Assembly (NCBI RefSeq): GCF_014831675.1
Contig: NZ_VJXY01000063.1
Span: forward strand, 1 to 33,314
Length of the DNA: 33,314 nucleotides
Reading direction: 5' to 3'
DNA from: Komarekiella delphini-convector SJRDD-AB1
GTDB taxonomy: Bacteria > Cyanobacteriota > Cyanobacteriia > Cyanobacteriales > Nostocaceae
In this document: piece after piece, positions 6,972-15,537 of the stretch
Layout: each line of letters begins with the position of its first letter
Position numbering within the stretch: position 1 is the stretch's first letter
Notes under the pieces: model-generated
The model's input: the letters and a program-made list of their open reading frames with translations, nothing else
Databases searched by the model: none
What the model was told of the DNA's origin: nothing
Position numbers and translations under genes: made by a program

Positions 6972-8702
6972 TTAGTCAGTATATCGACGTGGTGTATAAA
7001 CCCAGAGATTATCATTACTACGGCTGATTGTCCGAGTTTTTGTTGAACCGATAAGAATAATTGTTCGCATATCGGCTGCTGTTGGTGTTAACTGACTAAG
7101 AGCGATCGCCTTGACTGTTTGTCCTTGTCTGCCAAGATTTTTTGCCAGCACTACTGGTGTATCTGGTGTTCTATATTGCAGCAAAATATTTATCGCTTGT
7201 GCCAATTGCCAAGTCCGCTCTTTGGAAACAGGGTTATAGAAAGCAATTACGAAATCAGCTTGAGCAGCAGCGGCAATTCGTTGTTCAATAATTGACCAAG
7301 GTTTTAAGATATCTGAAAGAGAAATAGCACAGAAATCATGTCCAAGGGGAGCACCGATCGCCGCCGCCGCTGCTTGCATAGCTGAGATACCTGGTGCAAC
7401 CTGAATATCGATGCTGTCCCATTCGGGTTTGGCATCGTGATCAAGTACTTCAAAAACTGCTGTTGCCATCGCATAGATACCAGGGTCGCCAGAAGAAACT
7501 ACCGCTACCGATCGCCCCGTTGCTGCCAAATCAAGCGCCATCCTGGCTCTCGCTTCTTCTTCCCGGTTGTCGGACTCATGTCGTTGCTTGCCATCACCCA
7601 GAGAACCAACTAAATCTAGGTAAGTTTTGTAACCCACTAGGTCTGTTGCTGACTTGAGTATTTCTTTGACTTGGGGAGACATCCACTGTGATGCACCTGG
7701 GCCCGTGCCAATAATCGCTAACCGCCCGCGTGGCTGACCTATAGTGTTGGGGTCAATTGGTTCGGGGGCAATGGCGATCGCGAGGTGGATGGGCAGAGAG
7801 AGGGGAGATGTACCTGTGGCGGCGATCGCTGCTGCTTGGGCGGGGTTATAACCTTGTGATAGTAAACTTTTTAGTTGATTTGGGGTGAAAAAGCGAGCAG
7901 GCACTTCCAAGGCTCTAGCAACAGCATGGATAGCTGGGTCGCTAGCAGCGCTGATAGGTGCAAATATCCCGGCGACAGATGCGGGTGCAAGTTCAGCATC
8001 AACTAGTAACTGCTGCACTAAAGCTATTGCTTCATTTTCACAGCCGATGATGTCGCTGATGGCGATCGCTATAGTTGCTGGGTGATAAACTAGGCAGTTA
8101 GCTGTAGGAGTCACCAAGCGTTCTGTGATCCGAATGGTTAAATCTCCGTTAGGGTCAATAGGCAGTTGACTATTGCTCAACCAAGCTGCTCTACCTGCCA
8201 AATTCACTTGCGCCCCAGCTAGCAAATCTGAGATAAATTTCTTAGCATCGTCTGGGTTTGCTAAATGGTATCCAGCAGGAGGAGACAACAGTGCTGTGCG
8301 AAAACGTAAGTCACCCGTAGTTGTGATTGCTGGTTGGACATCCAGTACCTCGGCAATGCGGCGTGCTAAGTCGTTTACCCCATTGAGTCCACCCAAGAGG
8401 GGAACAACAGCACTACCATCCTCAGCTACGGCTAGCAAAGGCGGTTCCTGTCGTTTATCCGAGAGCATGGGGGCTAGGGTTCTAATCAGAATGCCGGCAG
8501 CACAAATACCAATCAGCGGCGCTCCCTGAGCGAACAACTCCCGTAGCGTTTCGCTAAAATTTGTGAAGCTGACATCAACCCCAGACGTGCGACCCGCCAA
8601 ACCGTATAGCGTTGCTCCTGGCAAGACGCTAATTATTTTGCGTGCTACTGCTACACTATTTTGACCTAGTACTACAACTGCGGGTGCAACCTTTGTCATC
8701 AT
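6972..8702 (-). CDS. cobJ: CbiG-CobJ fusion: cobalt-precorrin-5A hydrolase / precorrin-3B C17-methyltransferase
   Basis: 576 residues with two enzymes in one chain. Residues 1 to about 315 are CbiG-like (GICAAGILIRTLAPMLSDKR, LLGGLNGVNDLARRIAEVL, and the later IIGCENEAIALVQQLL segment), the part that opens the lactone ring with loss of a C2 unit. From about 325 on is CobJ/CbiH, an SAM-dependent tetrapyrrole methylase with GTGPGASQWMSP, the SSGDPGIYAMA loop, APGISAMQAAAAAIGAPLGH and the C-terminal TRTISRSNDNLWVYTPRRY. This fusion is usual in cyanobacteria. It acts in corrin ring contraction during cobalamin (pseudocobalamin) synthesis, in the cytoplasm. The gene stands alone; no B12 riboswitch was recognised in the 200 bp upstream. 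Confidence 0.9.
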   Translation of the reverse strand: MMTKVAPAVVVLGQNSVAVARKIISVLPGATLYGLAGRTSGVDVSFTNFSETLRELFAQGAPLIGICAAGILIRTLAPMLSDKRQEPPLLAVAEDGSAVVPLLGGLNGVNDLARRIAEVLDVQPAITTTGDLRFRTALLSPPAGYHLANPDDAKKFISDLLAGAQVNLAGRAAWLSNSQLPIDPNGDLTIRITERLVTPTANCLVYHPATIAIAISDIIGCENEAIALVQQLLVDAELAPASVAGIFAPISAASDPAIHAVARALEVPARFFTPNQLKSLLSQGYNPAQAAAIAATGTSPLSLPIHLAIAIAPEPIDPNTIGQPRGRLAIIGTGPGASQWMSPQVKEILKSATDLVGYKTYLDLVGSLGDGKQRHESDNREEEARARMALDLAATGRSVAVVSSGDPGIYAMATAVFEVLDHDAKPEWDSIDIQVAPGISAMQAAAAAIGAPLGHDFCAISLSDILKPWSIIEQRIAAAAQADFVIAFYNPVSKERTWQLAQAINILLQYRTPDTPVVLAKNLGRQGQTVKAIALSQLTPTAADMRTIILIGSTKTRTISRSNDNLWVYTPRRYTD

Positions 8703-8753
8703 AAAAGTTATTGAACTTGATAGAGATATCTTGCATAATTCGATATCTTTAAA

Positions 8754-8782
8754 ATGAAACCACAGATGAACACAGATAATTC
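8754..8782. repeat. Dispersed repeat fragment (accacagatgaacacagat type)
   Basis: The bases at about 8758-8778 match a short sequence seen in many cyanobacterial intergenic regions. A related piece (accactaagacaaagacacc) is at about 23882-23902. Recognised by eye only. Confidence 0.4.
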
Positions 8783-8902
8783 AAGCACGAATTTTTGCCA
8801 GAGTTTTTAGCGTGCGATCGCCACACAGATAGACCACTAGTGTTATGCCGCGAATTTTACAAATAGTCACTCAGCCATCTTCTGCTCAAATTAATTTTAT
8901 CA

Positions 8903-9553
8903 ATGAATTTTGTTTTACTTTCTAGTTGGCAACACACACTCAAACTCTTTGACGTTGATCAAGCAGCAGCAAAGAAAGCTTTTACTCAACTAACTGAAGC
9001 TTACTCTAACCCCAGTCGCCATTACCACACACTAAAACACATTGCCCACGTCCTCAGCACAATTGAGACTTTGCAAGCTTACACTCAAGACTTGGCTGCT
9101 ATTCAACTCGCTGCTTGGTTTCACGATGTAGTGTATGACACTCAGGCTAAAGATAATGAAGAAAAAAGCGCAAACTCTGCTTGTGAATTGCTGAGTAATT
9201 TGGGTATTCCGGCAAATACCATAGCTCATGTCACCCATCTGATTCTGAGCACTAAATACCATCAAGCTGCTGTGGATGACTATGATAGCCAAGTCTTACT
9301 TGATGCAGATTTAGCAATTTTGGCTGTTAACCCAGTCCTGTATCAAGAATATACTCAAGCTATTCGCCAGGAGTATGCTTGGGTATCACAAGCCGAGTAC
9401 ATCAATGGTCGTCGGCAGATTTTAGAGCGATTTTTGCAGCGATCGCGAATCTATTTTACAGATTTGATGTTCGAGGTTGCTGAACAATTTGCCCGCTCAA
9501 ATCTCAAGGCGGAAATTCACATCCTTGATAACTGGGAATCTTATAGAAAATAG
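8903..9553 (+). CDS. HD-domain metal-dependent phosphohydrolase (predicted)
   Basis: 216 residues. The HD-superfamily metal site is visible: His42 and His46 in YHTLKHI, the HD pair at His74-Asp75 in AAWFHDVVYD, and a downstream Asp in LLDADLAILA around residue 131. This spacing matches the YHxxxH...HD predicted phosphohydrolases that are widespread in bacteria and mostly uncharacterised; some act on nucleotides. It lies divergently from cbiG-cobJ and convergent with the acyltransferase, so it is probably a single-gene transcript. No strong ribosome-binding site precedes the ATG, but no other start fits better. The substrate is unknown. Confidence 0.8.
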   Translation: MNFVLLSSWQHTLKLFDVDQAAAKKAFTQLTEAYSNPSRHYHTLKHIAHVLSTIETLQAYTQDLAAIQLAAWFHDVVYDTQAKDNEEKSANSACELLSNLGIPANTIAHVTHLILSTKYHQAAVDDYDSQVLLDADLAILAVNPVLYQEYTQAIRQEYAWVSQAEYINGRRQILERFLQRSRIYFTDLMFEVAEQFARSNLKAEIHILDNWESYRK

Positions 9554-9594
9554 AAAAAATCAATTTATTTAACAACAGAATCAGCGTTCATACT

Positions 9595-10599
9595 CTAAGA
9601 AACAAACTGCTTTAAATTAGTTAACTTTAACAGATAAATTGTTGCCACTGTAGAAACTCCTACTAACATGCTTATTATTAAAAATAATATATTAAAAGGT
9701 ATTCCAATATTTATGCTAACTGGATAATTTATAATTAACAAAATAAACAAATACTGCCAGTATTTATGTAACACAAATAGACCAAGCGAATATTTCGCTA
9801 ACTTTTGAGTGAACCAATTACCTTTAAATTTTAAAGGATGAATAAAACAGAACAGAGTTAATGCTCCAAAAACCACAGAAATTCTACTATAAATTCCTGG
9901 AGAATAGTTATAATGGCGTAAACAAATGTCATGCACAGAAAATAGTATGTATGCAGCTAAGTAGTAAAATTTAAATTTTAAGATTTTATTTGTATAGTTA
10001 ACTAATGCAAAAGCTATCGGAATATAAATCAGAAAATTTCTAAGATAATAGTAAGGTACAGAAAATTTTGGTAAGACAGTTAGCTCAAACAATAGCAAAG
10101 AAAATATTACGATGATGTAAGATAATAAGTTTTTCTGCTTGGAATTCAGATTTTGATATAAATAAGCAAAAATAATTAAAATAATTAGATTGAAAATAAA
10201 ATAGAGAACTGAATCGCCTACTAATGGTAAAACTGGTTCTATCCCTATAATAATCTCCCAGGATAAATCTGGAAATTTGGAATTTATAATCGTAGCAAAT
10301 GTAATTTGTATTACTGACCAAAAAATAAATATTCTACATAACTTTACCATTCTTTCTTTTACATAGTTTTTATTCCGGGCTCTCTGAAAAAATAAATAAA
10401 GAGAAACAATATAAAAGATGGGAACTGCAATAAGAGTTATCTGCCAATTAAAGGTTTCAACTAAGCCGTTCAGAAAATTTATAAGTGCATGGTTATCATT
10501 TCTTGTAAAAAATCTAACTGGTTGTAAATGCCAAAATAAAACCAAAATAATACTAATGGCTTTTAAAGTATCTAGCCCCTGATCTCTTTCTATTTTCAT
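9595..10599 (-). CDS. Membrane acyltransferase of the acyltransferase-3 (OafA-like) family
   Basis: 334 residues from ATG at 10599. The N terminus RDQGLDTLKAISIILVLFWH, with Arg followed later by His, is the hallmark of acyltransferase-3 proteins, which transfer acetyl or other acyl groups to sugars or lipids at the cytoplasmic membrane. About eight to ten hydrophobic segments follow. A longer frame from a TTG at 10662 runs into the dispersed palindrome at 10607-10671 and is rejected. The gene is far richer in A and T than its neighbours, a sign of transfer. It follows cpcF on the same strand but seems unrelated to phycobilisomes. The acceptor molecule is unknown. Confidence 0.7.
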   Translation of the reverse strand: MKIERDQGLDTLKAISIILVLFWHLQPVRFFTRNDNHALINFLNGLVETFNWQITLIAVPIFYIVSLYLFFQRARNKNYVKERMVKLCRIFIFWSVIQITFATIINSKFPDLSWEIIIGIEPVLPLVGDSVLYFIFNLIILIIFAYLYQNLNSKQKNLLSYIIVIFSLLLFELTVLPKFSVPYYYLRNFLIYIPIAFALVNYTNKILKFKFYYLAAYILFSVHDICLRHYNYSPGIYSRISVVFGALTLFCFIHPLKFKGNWFTQKLAKYSLGLFVLHKYWQYLFILLIINYPVSINIGIPFNILFLIISMLVGVSTVATIYLLKLTNLKQFVS

Positions 10600-10606
10600 C
10601 AAGATA

Positions 10607-10671
10607 ATACCAATTAAAAAAAGAATGTGACAGATAGACCATGTAGAGACGTTGCAATGCAAAGTCTCTAC
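10607..10671 (+). repeat. Dispersed palindrome-bearing repeat, copy 2
   Basis: It matches the reverse complement of 6301-6362 over about 60 bp (ataccaattaaa at the left, gtagagacgttgca near the right). It lies eight bases upstream of the acyltransferase start, so it forms the 5' leader of that gene. Confidence 0.75.
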
Positions 10672-10727
10672 TAATCAATGCAAAAACCAGACCCAGTACC
10701 AAATTATAAGCAATACTGTATTAAATA

Positions 10728-11447
10728 TTAACGTCTACCACCGCCACGATAAGGCACTTTAGCACCTTCTAGCTTTTTGTTAGGTACTACCACTTCTTGA
10801 GGTTGTTGCTGCTGAATTTGTTGCTGTGCCAGCCTTACACGGGTACGAACTCCGAGATCTGCATCTGTATCAATCATTTGCTGAAATCGCTCTGTAATGT
10901 GCGACACTTGCTCGCTTTGCGGGTTGTCGCCAGACATCGCTAGTGTTTCTAAACTAGTCACTGCTGCATAACGCACTACCCACTCTGGATCTTGAGAAAT
11001 TAGTAATAGCGCCTCTAGTACTTGCGTCTGAACAGATTCAACTTGCTCAGGTGGTACTTGATGCCAGCGCAAAGTGCCTAATCCTCTGGCAGCTGCCCGC
11101 CGTACACTTAAGGAAAAATCGTTTTTTGCTGCCTCTAACAAAGTATCCAGTGCTCGGAAATCTCCAATACCTGCTAAGGCACGAATTGCCCAGGCTCTAG
11201 CTCCATAGTTGTAGTTATCAATTAGTTCCAGTAGTGGCTGCACTGCAACTTCACCAATCGCTATCAATCCATCCACAGCAGCCACCGCAGCCCCCGGATT
11301 GTTGTACCCCAAAGCTGCAATCAGAGTGGGAACAGATTCTTCTATACCGGCTGCTGCTAACTGCTTGACTGCATCTAATAAGCTATCTGAGGAATCTGCT
11401 GCTTCTACTGCATGGATTAGTTTTTGAGCAAGGGCATGATCATTCAT
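10728..11447 (-). CDS. cpcF: Phycocyanin alpha-subunit bilin lyase, CpcF subunit
   Basis: 239 residues made of HEAT-like repeats. Strongly conserved CpcF segments are present: VPTLIAALGYNNPGAAVAAV, NYNYGARAWAIRALAGIGD, SVRRAAARGLGTLRWHQVP and QDPEWVVRYAAVTSLETLA. CpcF works with CpcE as a heterodimer that attaches phycocyanobilin to Cys84 of CpcA. The C-terminal 35 residues are Gln-rich and then basic (GGGRR), longer than in many relatives. The gene is separated from cpcE by a methyltransferase gene on the other strand, so it must have its own promoter, probably in the 96 bp between 11448 and 11543. Identity is secure. Confidence 0.92.
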   Translation of the reverse strand: MNDHALAQKLIHAVEAADSSDSLLDAVKQLAAAGIEESVPTLIAALGYNNPGAAVAAVDGLIAIGEVAVQPLLELIDNYNYGARAWAIRALAGIGDFRALDTLLEAAKNDFSLSVRRAAARGLGTLRWHQVPPEQVESVQTQVLEALLLISQDPEWVVRYAAVTSLETLAMSGDNPQSEQVSHITERFQQMIDTDADLGVRTRVRLAQQQIQQQQPQEVVVPNKKLEGAKVPYRGGGRR

Positions 11448-11543
11448 AATAATTTTTCAATAGTCATTAGTCGTCAGCCAATTGTAGCTTAGGTTCTATT
11501 TAATAGAATAAGGAGACTTTAAGTTATGTCTTAAAAATAGATT

Positions 11544-12368
11544 ATGAAAGATTTAGAACAACAAATGAAACAATTTTATGGTCAAGACTTGGAACAAAGA
11601 AAAAACTCGTATAGCGGGGTAGCAGATGCGTACAATAAAACAAGACCGCGCTATCCTCAAGAGCTAGTTTGTCGTGCTGTAGAGTTAGCCAAACTTCCTA
11701 CTGATGCAATCATTCTTGAAGTAGGATGTGGGCCTGGGAATGCAACGATCGCATTTGCTCAATTGGGTTTCTCAATGGTCTGTCTTGAGCCAAGTCAGGA
11801 AGCTTGTCAGCTAGCGCAACAGAACTGTAAACAATATTCATCTGTACAGATTAAGAATAGCTCATTTGAAGAATGGGAGCTAGAAGCCAAGAGATTTCAT
11901 GCTGTTCTAGCTGCAAATGCTTTTCATTGGATTCCGCCTGAGATTGGCTATCCAAAAGCTGCTGCTGCACTGCAAGACAACGGCTCTCTGATTTTACTGT
12001 GGAATATGACTCCTCAGCCTCCGTATGAAGTTTACCAAGAGTTGCATAAGGTCTATCAAACCCACGCTCCTTCTCTGGCACGCTATGAAGATCAGGAAAC
12101 TCAGGAACAGATCGTCAAAGGATTTGGGCAAAAGGTGATTGACTCAGGTCACTTCAAGGGCTTAATGTCCGAACAGTTGGCGTGTGAAGTCACCTATAGT
12201 ATTGATGATTATCTGACGCTTTTGAGCACTTTCTCACCACACAGGATGCTAGACCCATACCATAGGGATACTTTGTTTGAAAATTTGAGGGAAGTGCTAG
12301 ATAGAAACTGTACAAACAGTATCCAGATTTCGTATCTTTCAGCTTTTCACGTTGCCCAAAAAATATAG
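11544..12368 (+). CDS. Class I SAM-dependent methyltransferase
   Basis: 274 residues with the SAM-binding glycine loop ILEVGCGPGNATIAFA at about residues 58-73, the acidic end of strand 2 in VCLEPSQEACQLA, and the motif HAVLAANAFHWIPPE. This is the general methyltransf_11/25 pattern of small-molecule methylases; the substrate cannot be read from it. Upstream, aaggag precedes a mini-frame ATG-TCT-TAA at 11526, in the same register as the accepted ATG at 11544, whose own ribosome-binding site is poor. It lies between cpcE and cpcF on the opposite strand, converging on cpcE. It is not CpcM-like enough to name as the Asn72 methylase; insertion into the operon is more likely. Confidence 0.75.
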   Translation: MKDLEQQMKQFYGQDLEQRKNSYSGVADAYNKTRPRYPQELVCRAVELAKLPTDAIILEVGCGPGNATIAFAQLGFSMVCLEPSQEACQLAQQNCKQYSSVQIKNSSFEEWELEAKRFHAVLAANAFHWIPPEIGYPKAAAALQDNGSLILLWNMTPQPPYEVYQELHKVYQTHAPSLARYEDQETQEQIVKGFGQKVIDSGHFKGLMSEQLACEVTYSIDDYLTLLSTFSPHRMLDPYHRDTLFENLREVLDRNCTNSIQISYLSAFHVAQKI

Positions 12369-12398
12369 ACCATCAGAGTCTTGAATGATGGGACTATA
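12364..12398. terminator. Possible bidirectional terminator between methyltransferase and cpcE
   Basis: tatagaccatca (12364-12375) pairs imperfectly with tgatgggactata (12386-12398), spanning the two convergent stop codons. There is no long T-tract on either strand, so this is tentative. Confidence 0.35.
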
Positions 12399-13236
12399 AG
12401 AGCGAGTCCATCAAGTTCATAACTCTAACAGCACCTTCTGATAAGGAGCTTTCTGCTGTCTGGTGTACTTGATGTTCTAATAACCCTTTGAGAGCAATTA
12501 GCTTCAGGCTATTTTCTGCCAGAGTTTCGGCGATCGCCTCCGCTGCGGGTAGGTATCCAATCGCTCCCAAGTCTGCCAGTACTGCTCGACGTAATTGCAA
12601 TTTATCACCATTTAAAGCCTGCACCAACCTTTCTCCATAAACTGGTTCTTGGGTTAATTGATACATGGCTCTTGCCGCAGCATATTGCACCAGTTCTACT
12701 GGATGCTCAAGAAATGGCTTGACTATAGGGATGCACTCAGTAGCTCTCAAGGTTCCCAAGGCTTCTAGAATTGCATCATAGGGTTGAGATAAATCAGGCT
12801 GTGGGATTAGTTGCTCTCCCTGCAAGCCTACTTTTAAGAGCTTAATCAGGGCCGGAATACAAACCGGATCGCCCAGCATCTCCAAAGACTGCGCGGCTGC
12901 TTCCCGCACATAAAAATCTGAGCAGTCTAAACATTTAATTAAAGGTGATACTGCTTGGCGATCGCCCAGTTTTCCTAATGCTCTAGCTGCATTCCGGCGC
13001 AAAGGATATCCGCCTTCTGGTGTCCTGTCGGCTTCGTCCTCTAACGCTTTGATCAATCCTGTAACAGCAGCAGCTTCACATACCCGAAACCTGCCCAACC
13101 ACCAAGCAGCATAAAATCGCAGACCTAAATCTGCACTTTCCAGATTAGCGATCGCCTGCTCCACTGTCAAAGATTCACCATCGGCAGAGTCACCTCTGGG
13201 TGATAAATCTTCAAAATTCTGCGAACTGGAATTCAT
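12394..13236 (-). CDS. cpcE: Phycocyanin alpha-subunit bilin lyase, CpcE subunit
   Basis: 280 residues. CpcE hallmarks are LTVEQAIANLESADLGLRFY, AAWWLGRFRV, LEDEADRTPEGGYPLRRNA, ARALGKLGDRQAVSPLIKCL and YVREAAAQSLEMLGD, followed by further HEAT-like repeats to the C terminus. With CpcF it ligates phycocyanobilin to CpcA Cys84 and can also remove or transfer it. The ATG overlaps the cpcD stop codon by four bases, so translation is coupled to the end of the cpc operon. Its usual next gene, cpcF, is displaced by the plus-strand methyltransferase gene. Identity is secure. Confidence 0.93.
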   Translation of the reverse strand: MNSSSQNFEDLSPRGDSADGESLTVEQAIANLESADLGLRFYAAWWLGRFRVCEAAAVTGLIKALEDEADRTPEGGYPLRRNAARALGKLGDRQAVSPLIKCLDCSDFYVREAAAQSLEMLGDPVCIPALIKLLKVGLQGEQLIPQPDLSQPYDAILEALGTLRATECIPIVKPFLEHPVELVQYAAARAMYQLTQEPVYGERLVQALNGDKLQLRRAVLADLGAIGYLPAAEAIAETLAENSLKLIALKGLLEHQVHQTAESSLSEGAVRVMNLMDSLL

Positions 13237-13490
13237 TCAGAAGGAGCGTTTTGTGTGTTATTTGATTGACTCTCAGCATTCAATGGCTGAATGTTGACTA
13301 TTTTGCCACCCAAACGAATAATCCGTTGCATTTCTTGATTCATTCTGTGCTCTGGTACTGTGATAAACACAGTTGCACTAGAACGAATAGGATAGTCTAC
13401 TTTGTCCGTTTCTTCGCTTTGGCGCAGACCAACTACTTCATAACGAAAGTAGCGGCTACCAGTTCTACCACCGATAATTTGTCCAAGCAT
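13233..13490 (-). CDS. cpcD: Phycocyanin rod-capping small linker CpcD
   Basis: 85 residues, the normal length for CpcD (about 8-9 kDa). It is a lone CpcD/CpcS-like linker domain with the pattern SRYFRYEVVGLRQ at the N terminus, SATVFITVPEHRMNQEMQRI, and the final LGGKIVNIQPL that is also seen at the ends of the longer linkers here. It caps the distal end of phycocyanin rods and limits their length. It lies 72 bp after the preceding rod linker gene and overlaps cpcE by ATGA. The spacer holds a short ttttgtc/gaccaat heptamer-like repeat. Confidence 0.93.
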   Translation of the reverse strand: MLGQIIGGRTGSRYFRYEVVGLRQSEETDKVDYPIRSSATVFITVPEHRMNQEMQRIIRLGGKIVNIQPLNAESQSNNTQNAPSE

Positions 13491-13562
13491 AAATTAATTC
13501 CAAATTCAATATTGTCATTAGTCTTTTGTCTTTTGTATCAAACTGACCAATGACCAATGAAA

Positions 13563-14435
13563 CTAAAGTGGTTTCACACTAGCGATTTTACCACCTTGCT
13601 TGAGCACTCTCTGGAAGTAACTAGATAGTTCTTCATAAGGGATTACTACAGCTTGATTGACACGGCGGATGCTAGGATAACCAGCTCCAAAAACGCCTGC
13701 CACTTCAACGCGGTACATTCTGCCTTCTTTACCAAAGGTTCCTGCACCACCGAAAGTACTGTTGGGGGTAACACCTTTTTCGGGAGCAACGTAGGCATAG
13801 CCTGAGCTACCATTACCAGAGGGAGGAACAACGGAGGAAGAAGCATTGCGACCTAGTTCGCCAGCAAGACGGGGGGAATTACCTTTGAGTTGGGAGCGAT
13901 CGCTACTGGCATAGCCGCGATAAAGTTGAAATATCCGGCTAAATCCTACAGTTTTCTGCCCTTGTTGGGTTTGAAAACCGCGATAGTAGGGCACAATATT
14001 TTCACCAAAACTAGCCTGATACTCTGGCGAATCAATATAAGAATCAATGTCGGCTTCGTACCCTTTGTTTTGATATAAGTCCAAGTGATAGATCACCTCA
14101 GACTCATCATAGGGAGCGCGACCCAACAAATGTTTATAATTCAGCTCAATTACGCGAGTTTGGAAACTGTTGTAGAAAAATTTCGATTTGTACAGTTCTG
14201 ATTTAGCTACTTGACGTACAAACTCTTGCACTGTGGTCTTCCCATCGCGCAGGAGAGATTCAGCACTTGTGAGCCGCTCAGACTTCATTAAATAGTCATT
14301 GCCCAACAATTGACGATAGACGGCAGAAATTACTGTCTCTATCTCTTCCTTAGTTGCGTTCAAACGCAACTCTACAGGAGCTATATCACTAAAAGCTTCT
14401 GTTCCCAGACGGGACGCGGCTGTTGTAATAGCCAT
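13563..14435 (-). CDS. cpcC: Phycocyanin-associated rod linker polypeptide (CpcC/CpcI type)
   Basis: 290 residues. The N terminus [17 protein letters not shown] and segments [38 protein letters not shown] and [20 protein letters not shown] define the pfam00427 linker domain (about 20-155) of 30-39 kDa rod linkers. A Ser/Gly-rich spacer leads to a CpcD-type domain from about residue 235 ([20 protein letters not shown], ending [13 protein letters not shown]). It joins phycocyanin hexamers in the rod. A good ribosome-binding site (aaggag) precedes the ATG. It is the second of two rod linkers after cpcA, an order like cpcH-cpcI-cpcD in the red-light phycocyanin operon of Fremyella. Confidence 0.9.
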   Translation of the reverse strand: MAITTAASRLGTEAFSDIAPVELRLNATKEEIETVISAVYRQLLGNDYLMKSERLTSAESLLRDGKTTVQEFVRQVAKSELYKSKFFYNSFQTRVIELNYKHLLGRAPYDESEVIYHLDLYQNKGYEADIDSYIDSPEYQASFGENIVPYYRGFQTQQGQKTVGFSRIFQLYRGYASSDRSQLKGNSPRLAGELGRNASSSVVPPSGNGSSGYAYVAPEKGVTPNSTFGGAGTFGKEGRMYRVEVAGVFGAGYPSIRRVNQAVVIPYEELSSYFQRVLKQGGKIASVKPL

Positions 14436-14522
14436 TGGTAATTCTCCTTTTTTAACTAAGTGTTTGGTGAATGGCGAGTAACAATTAGCACTATGATTGG
14501 GAAAACTTTTCCCTAGTCTCCA

Positions 14523-14562
14523 GTACTTATTGCCTATTCCCCATTCCCCATTCCCTATTTAT
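14523..14562. repeat. Heptamer tandem repeat (cattccc) between rod linker genes
   Basis: Several cattccc units, partly degenerate, lie between the two rod linker genes and touch the stop codon of the upstream one. It belongs to the same short tandem repeat class as the arrays at 18807 and 21855. Confidence 0.6.
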
Positions 14563-15371
14563 ACAGGTGTGATGCTAATCACCTTACTACCCTTGCGATT
14601 CAGCTGTTGCAACTTACTAGAAAGTTGCTCGTAGGGTACAATTAATTCTGCTGTGCCCCGTCGTACTACTGATGAGTTTGGGGAAGCAGCTTGTAGTAGC
14701 CTAATCCGGTATGTGTCCCCACGACTACCTGTAGAGGTACCCGTCAATGCTCCTGTAGAGACTGGGTAGATGGGTGAAGCAAGATTCTTAGCCACTTCCC
14801 AGGTTAGCCGTCCCTGTTTTTGCCCTGGAGCGCGATCGCTACTGGCATAACCCCTATACAGTTGGAACATTCGGCTATAACCAACGTTTTTTTGTCCTAC
14901 TTGGCTTTTGAAGCCGCGGTAGTAGGGAACAATATTTTCGCCAAAGCTCTCTTGATATTCTGCTGAGTCGATATAGGAGTCGATCTCCGCTTCATACCCT
15001 TGTGAGTTGTAAATCTCAACGTGGTGAGTAATTTCCGACTCATCATTGGGTGCGCGACCCAATAAATGCTTATAATTTAGCTCAATGAACCGAATTTGAG
15101 AGTTGGAGTGGAAATACTTCTCACGATAGAGTTCTGATTGAGCGATCGCCCGTACAAAACCACGAACTGAGATCAAACCTTGGTGCAAAAGTGATTCGGC
15201 ACTGACAAGTCGTTCTCCTTCCAGCAGGTATGCATTACCCAAAACCTGACGGTAAGCTGCCCGGATGATTACTTCAACATCCTCTTCTGTTCTATCAGGA
15301 CGTAGTTCTGCTAGTACTGAGTTTTCAAAGGGCCCAATCCCTAATCTTGCTGCTTGTGCCAAAGCTGCCAT
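14559..15371 (-). CDS. Phycocyanin-associated rod linker polypeptide (CpcH-like)
   Basis: 270 residues with a pfam00427 linker domain at about 20-150 ([59 protein letters not shown]) and a C-terminal CpcD-type domain from about 212 ([20 protein letters not shown] through [20 protein letters not shown]). It follows cpcA after 166 bp containing a strong hairpin, and precedes a second linker with the same plan. By position it matches cpcH of Fremyella-type inducible phycocyanin operons; the exact rod position is inferred. The start is fixed by ggggagg before the ATG. It would link phycocyanin hexamers within the rod. Confidence 0.88.
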   Translation of the reverse strand: MAALAQAARLGIGPFENSVLAELRPDRTEEDVEVIIRAAYRQVLGNAYLLEGERLVSAESLLHQGLISVRGFVRAIAQSELYREKYFHSNSQIRFIELNYKHLLGRAPNDESEITHHVEIYNSQGYEAEIDSYIDSAEYQESFGENIVPYYRGFKSQVGQKNVGYSRMFQLYRGYASSDRAPGQKQGRLTWEVAKNLASPIYPVSTGALTGTSTGSRGDTYRIRLLQAASPNSSVVRRGTAELIVPYEQLSSKLQQLNRKGSKVISITPV

Positions 15372-15464
15372 CTTTAAACCTCCCCAGTTTTAACTGCAAA
15401 ACCGAAAACTTTTTAGAAAATTTTTTTCTAGTCTTTTAACAGTCTTTCTTCTGAAAATAAAACT

Positions 15465-15525
15465 GCCCAGAAAGGCAAACCAACTCCTAGCTAATTGCTA
15501 ACAGAGCTTGTTTCCCTTTCCGGGC
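15465..15525 (-). terminator. Stem-loop after cpcA, likely partial terminator or RNA processing site
   Basis: On the minus strand gcccggaaagggaaacaag (15525 down to 15507) pairs with ttggtttgcctttctgggc (15483 down to 15465) at about 16 of 19 positions, and agttttatttt follows. It sits between cpcA and the first linker gene, where cpc operons commonly reduce expression of linkers relative to subunits. Confidence 0.7.
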
Positions 15526-15537
15526 TAAGTACACTCT

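Noticed and set aside
7394-8529. Three plus-strand frames opposite cbiG-cobJ
   Set aside because: They are antisense shadows of a well-identified enzyme gene.
8703-8902. Cobalamin riboswitch upstream of cbiG-cobJ
   Set aside because: No B12-box-like motif (GCCACTG) or matching fold was found on the minus strand.
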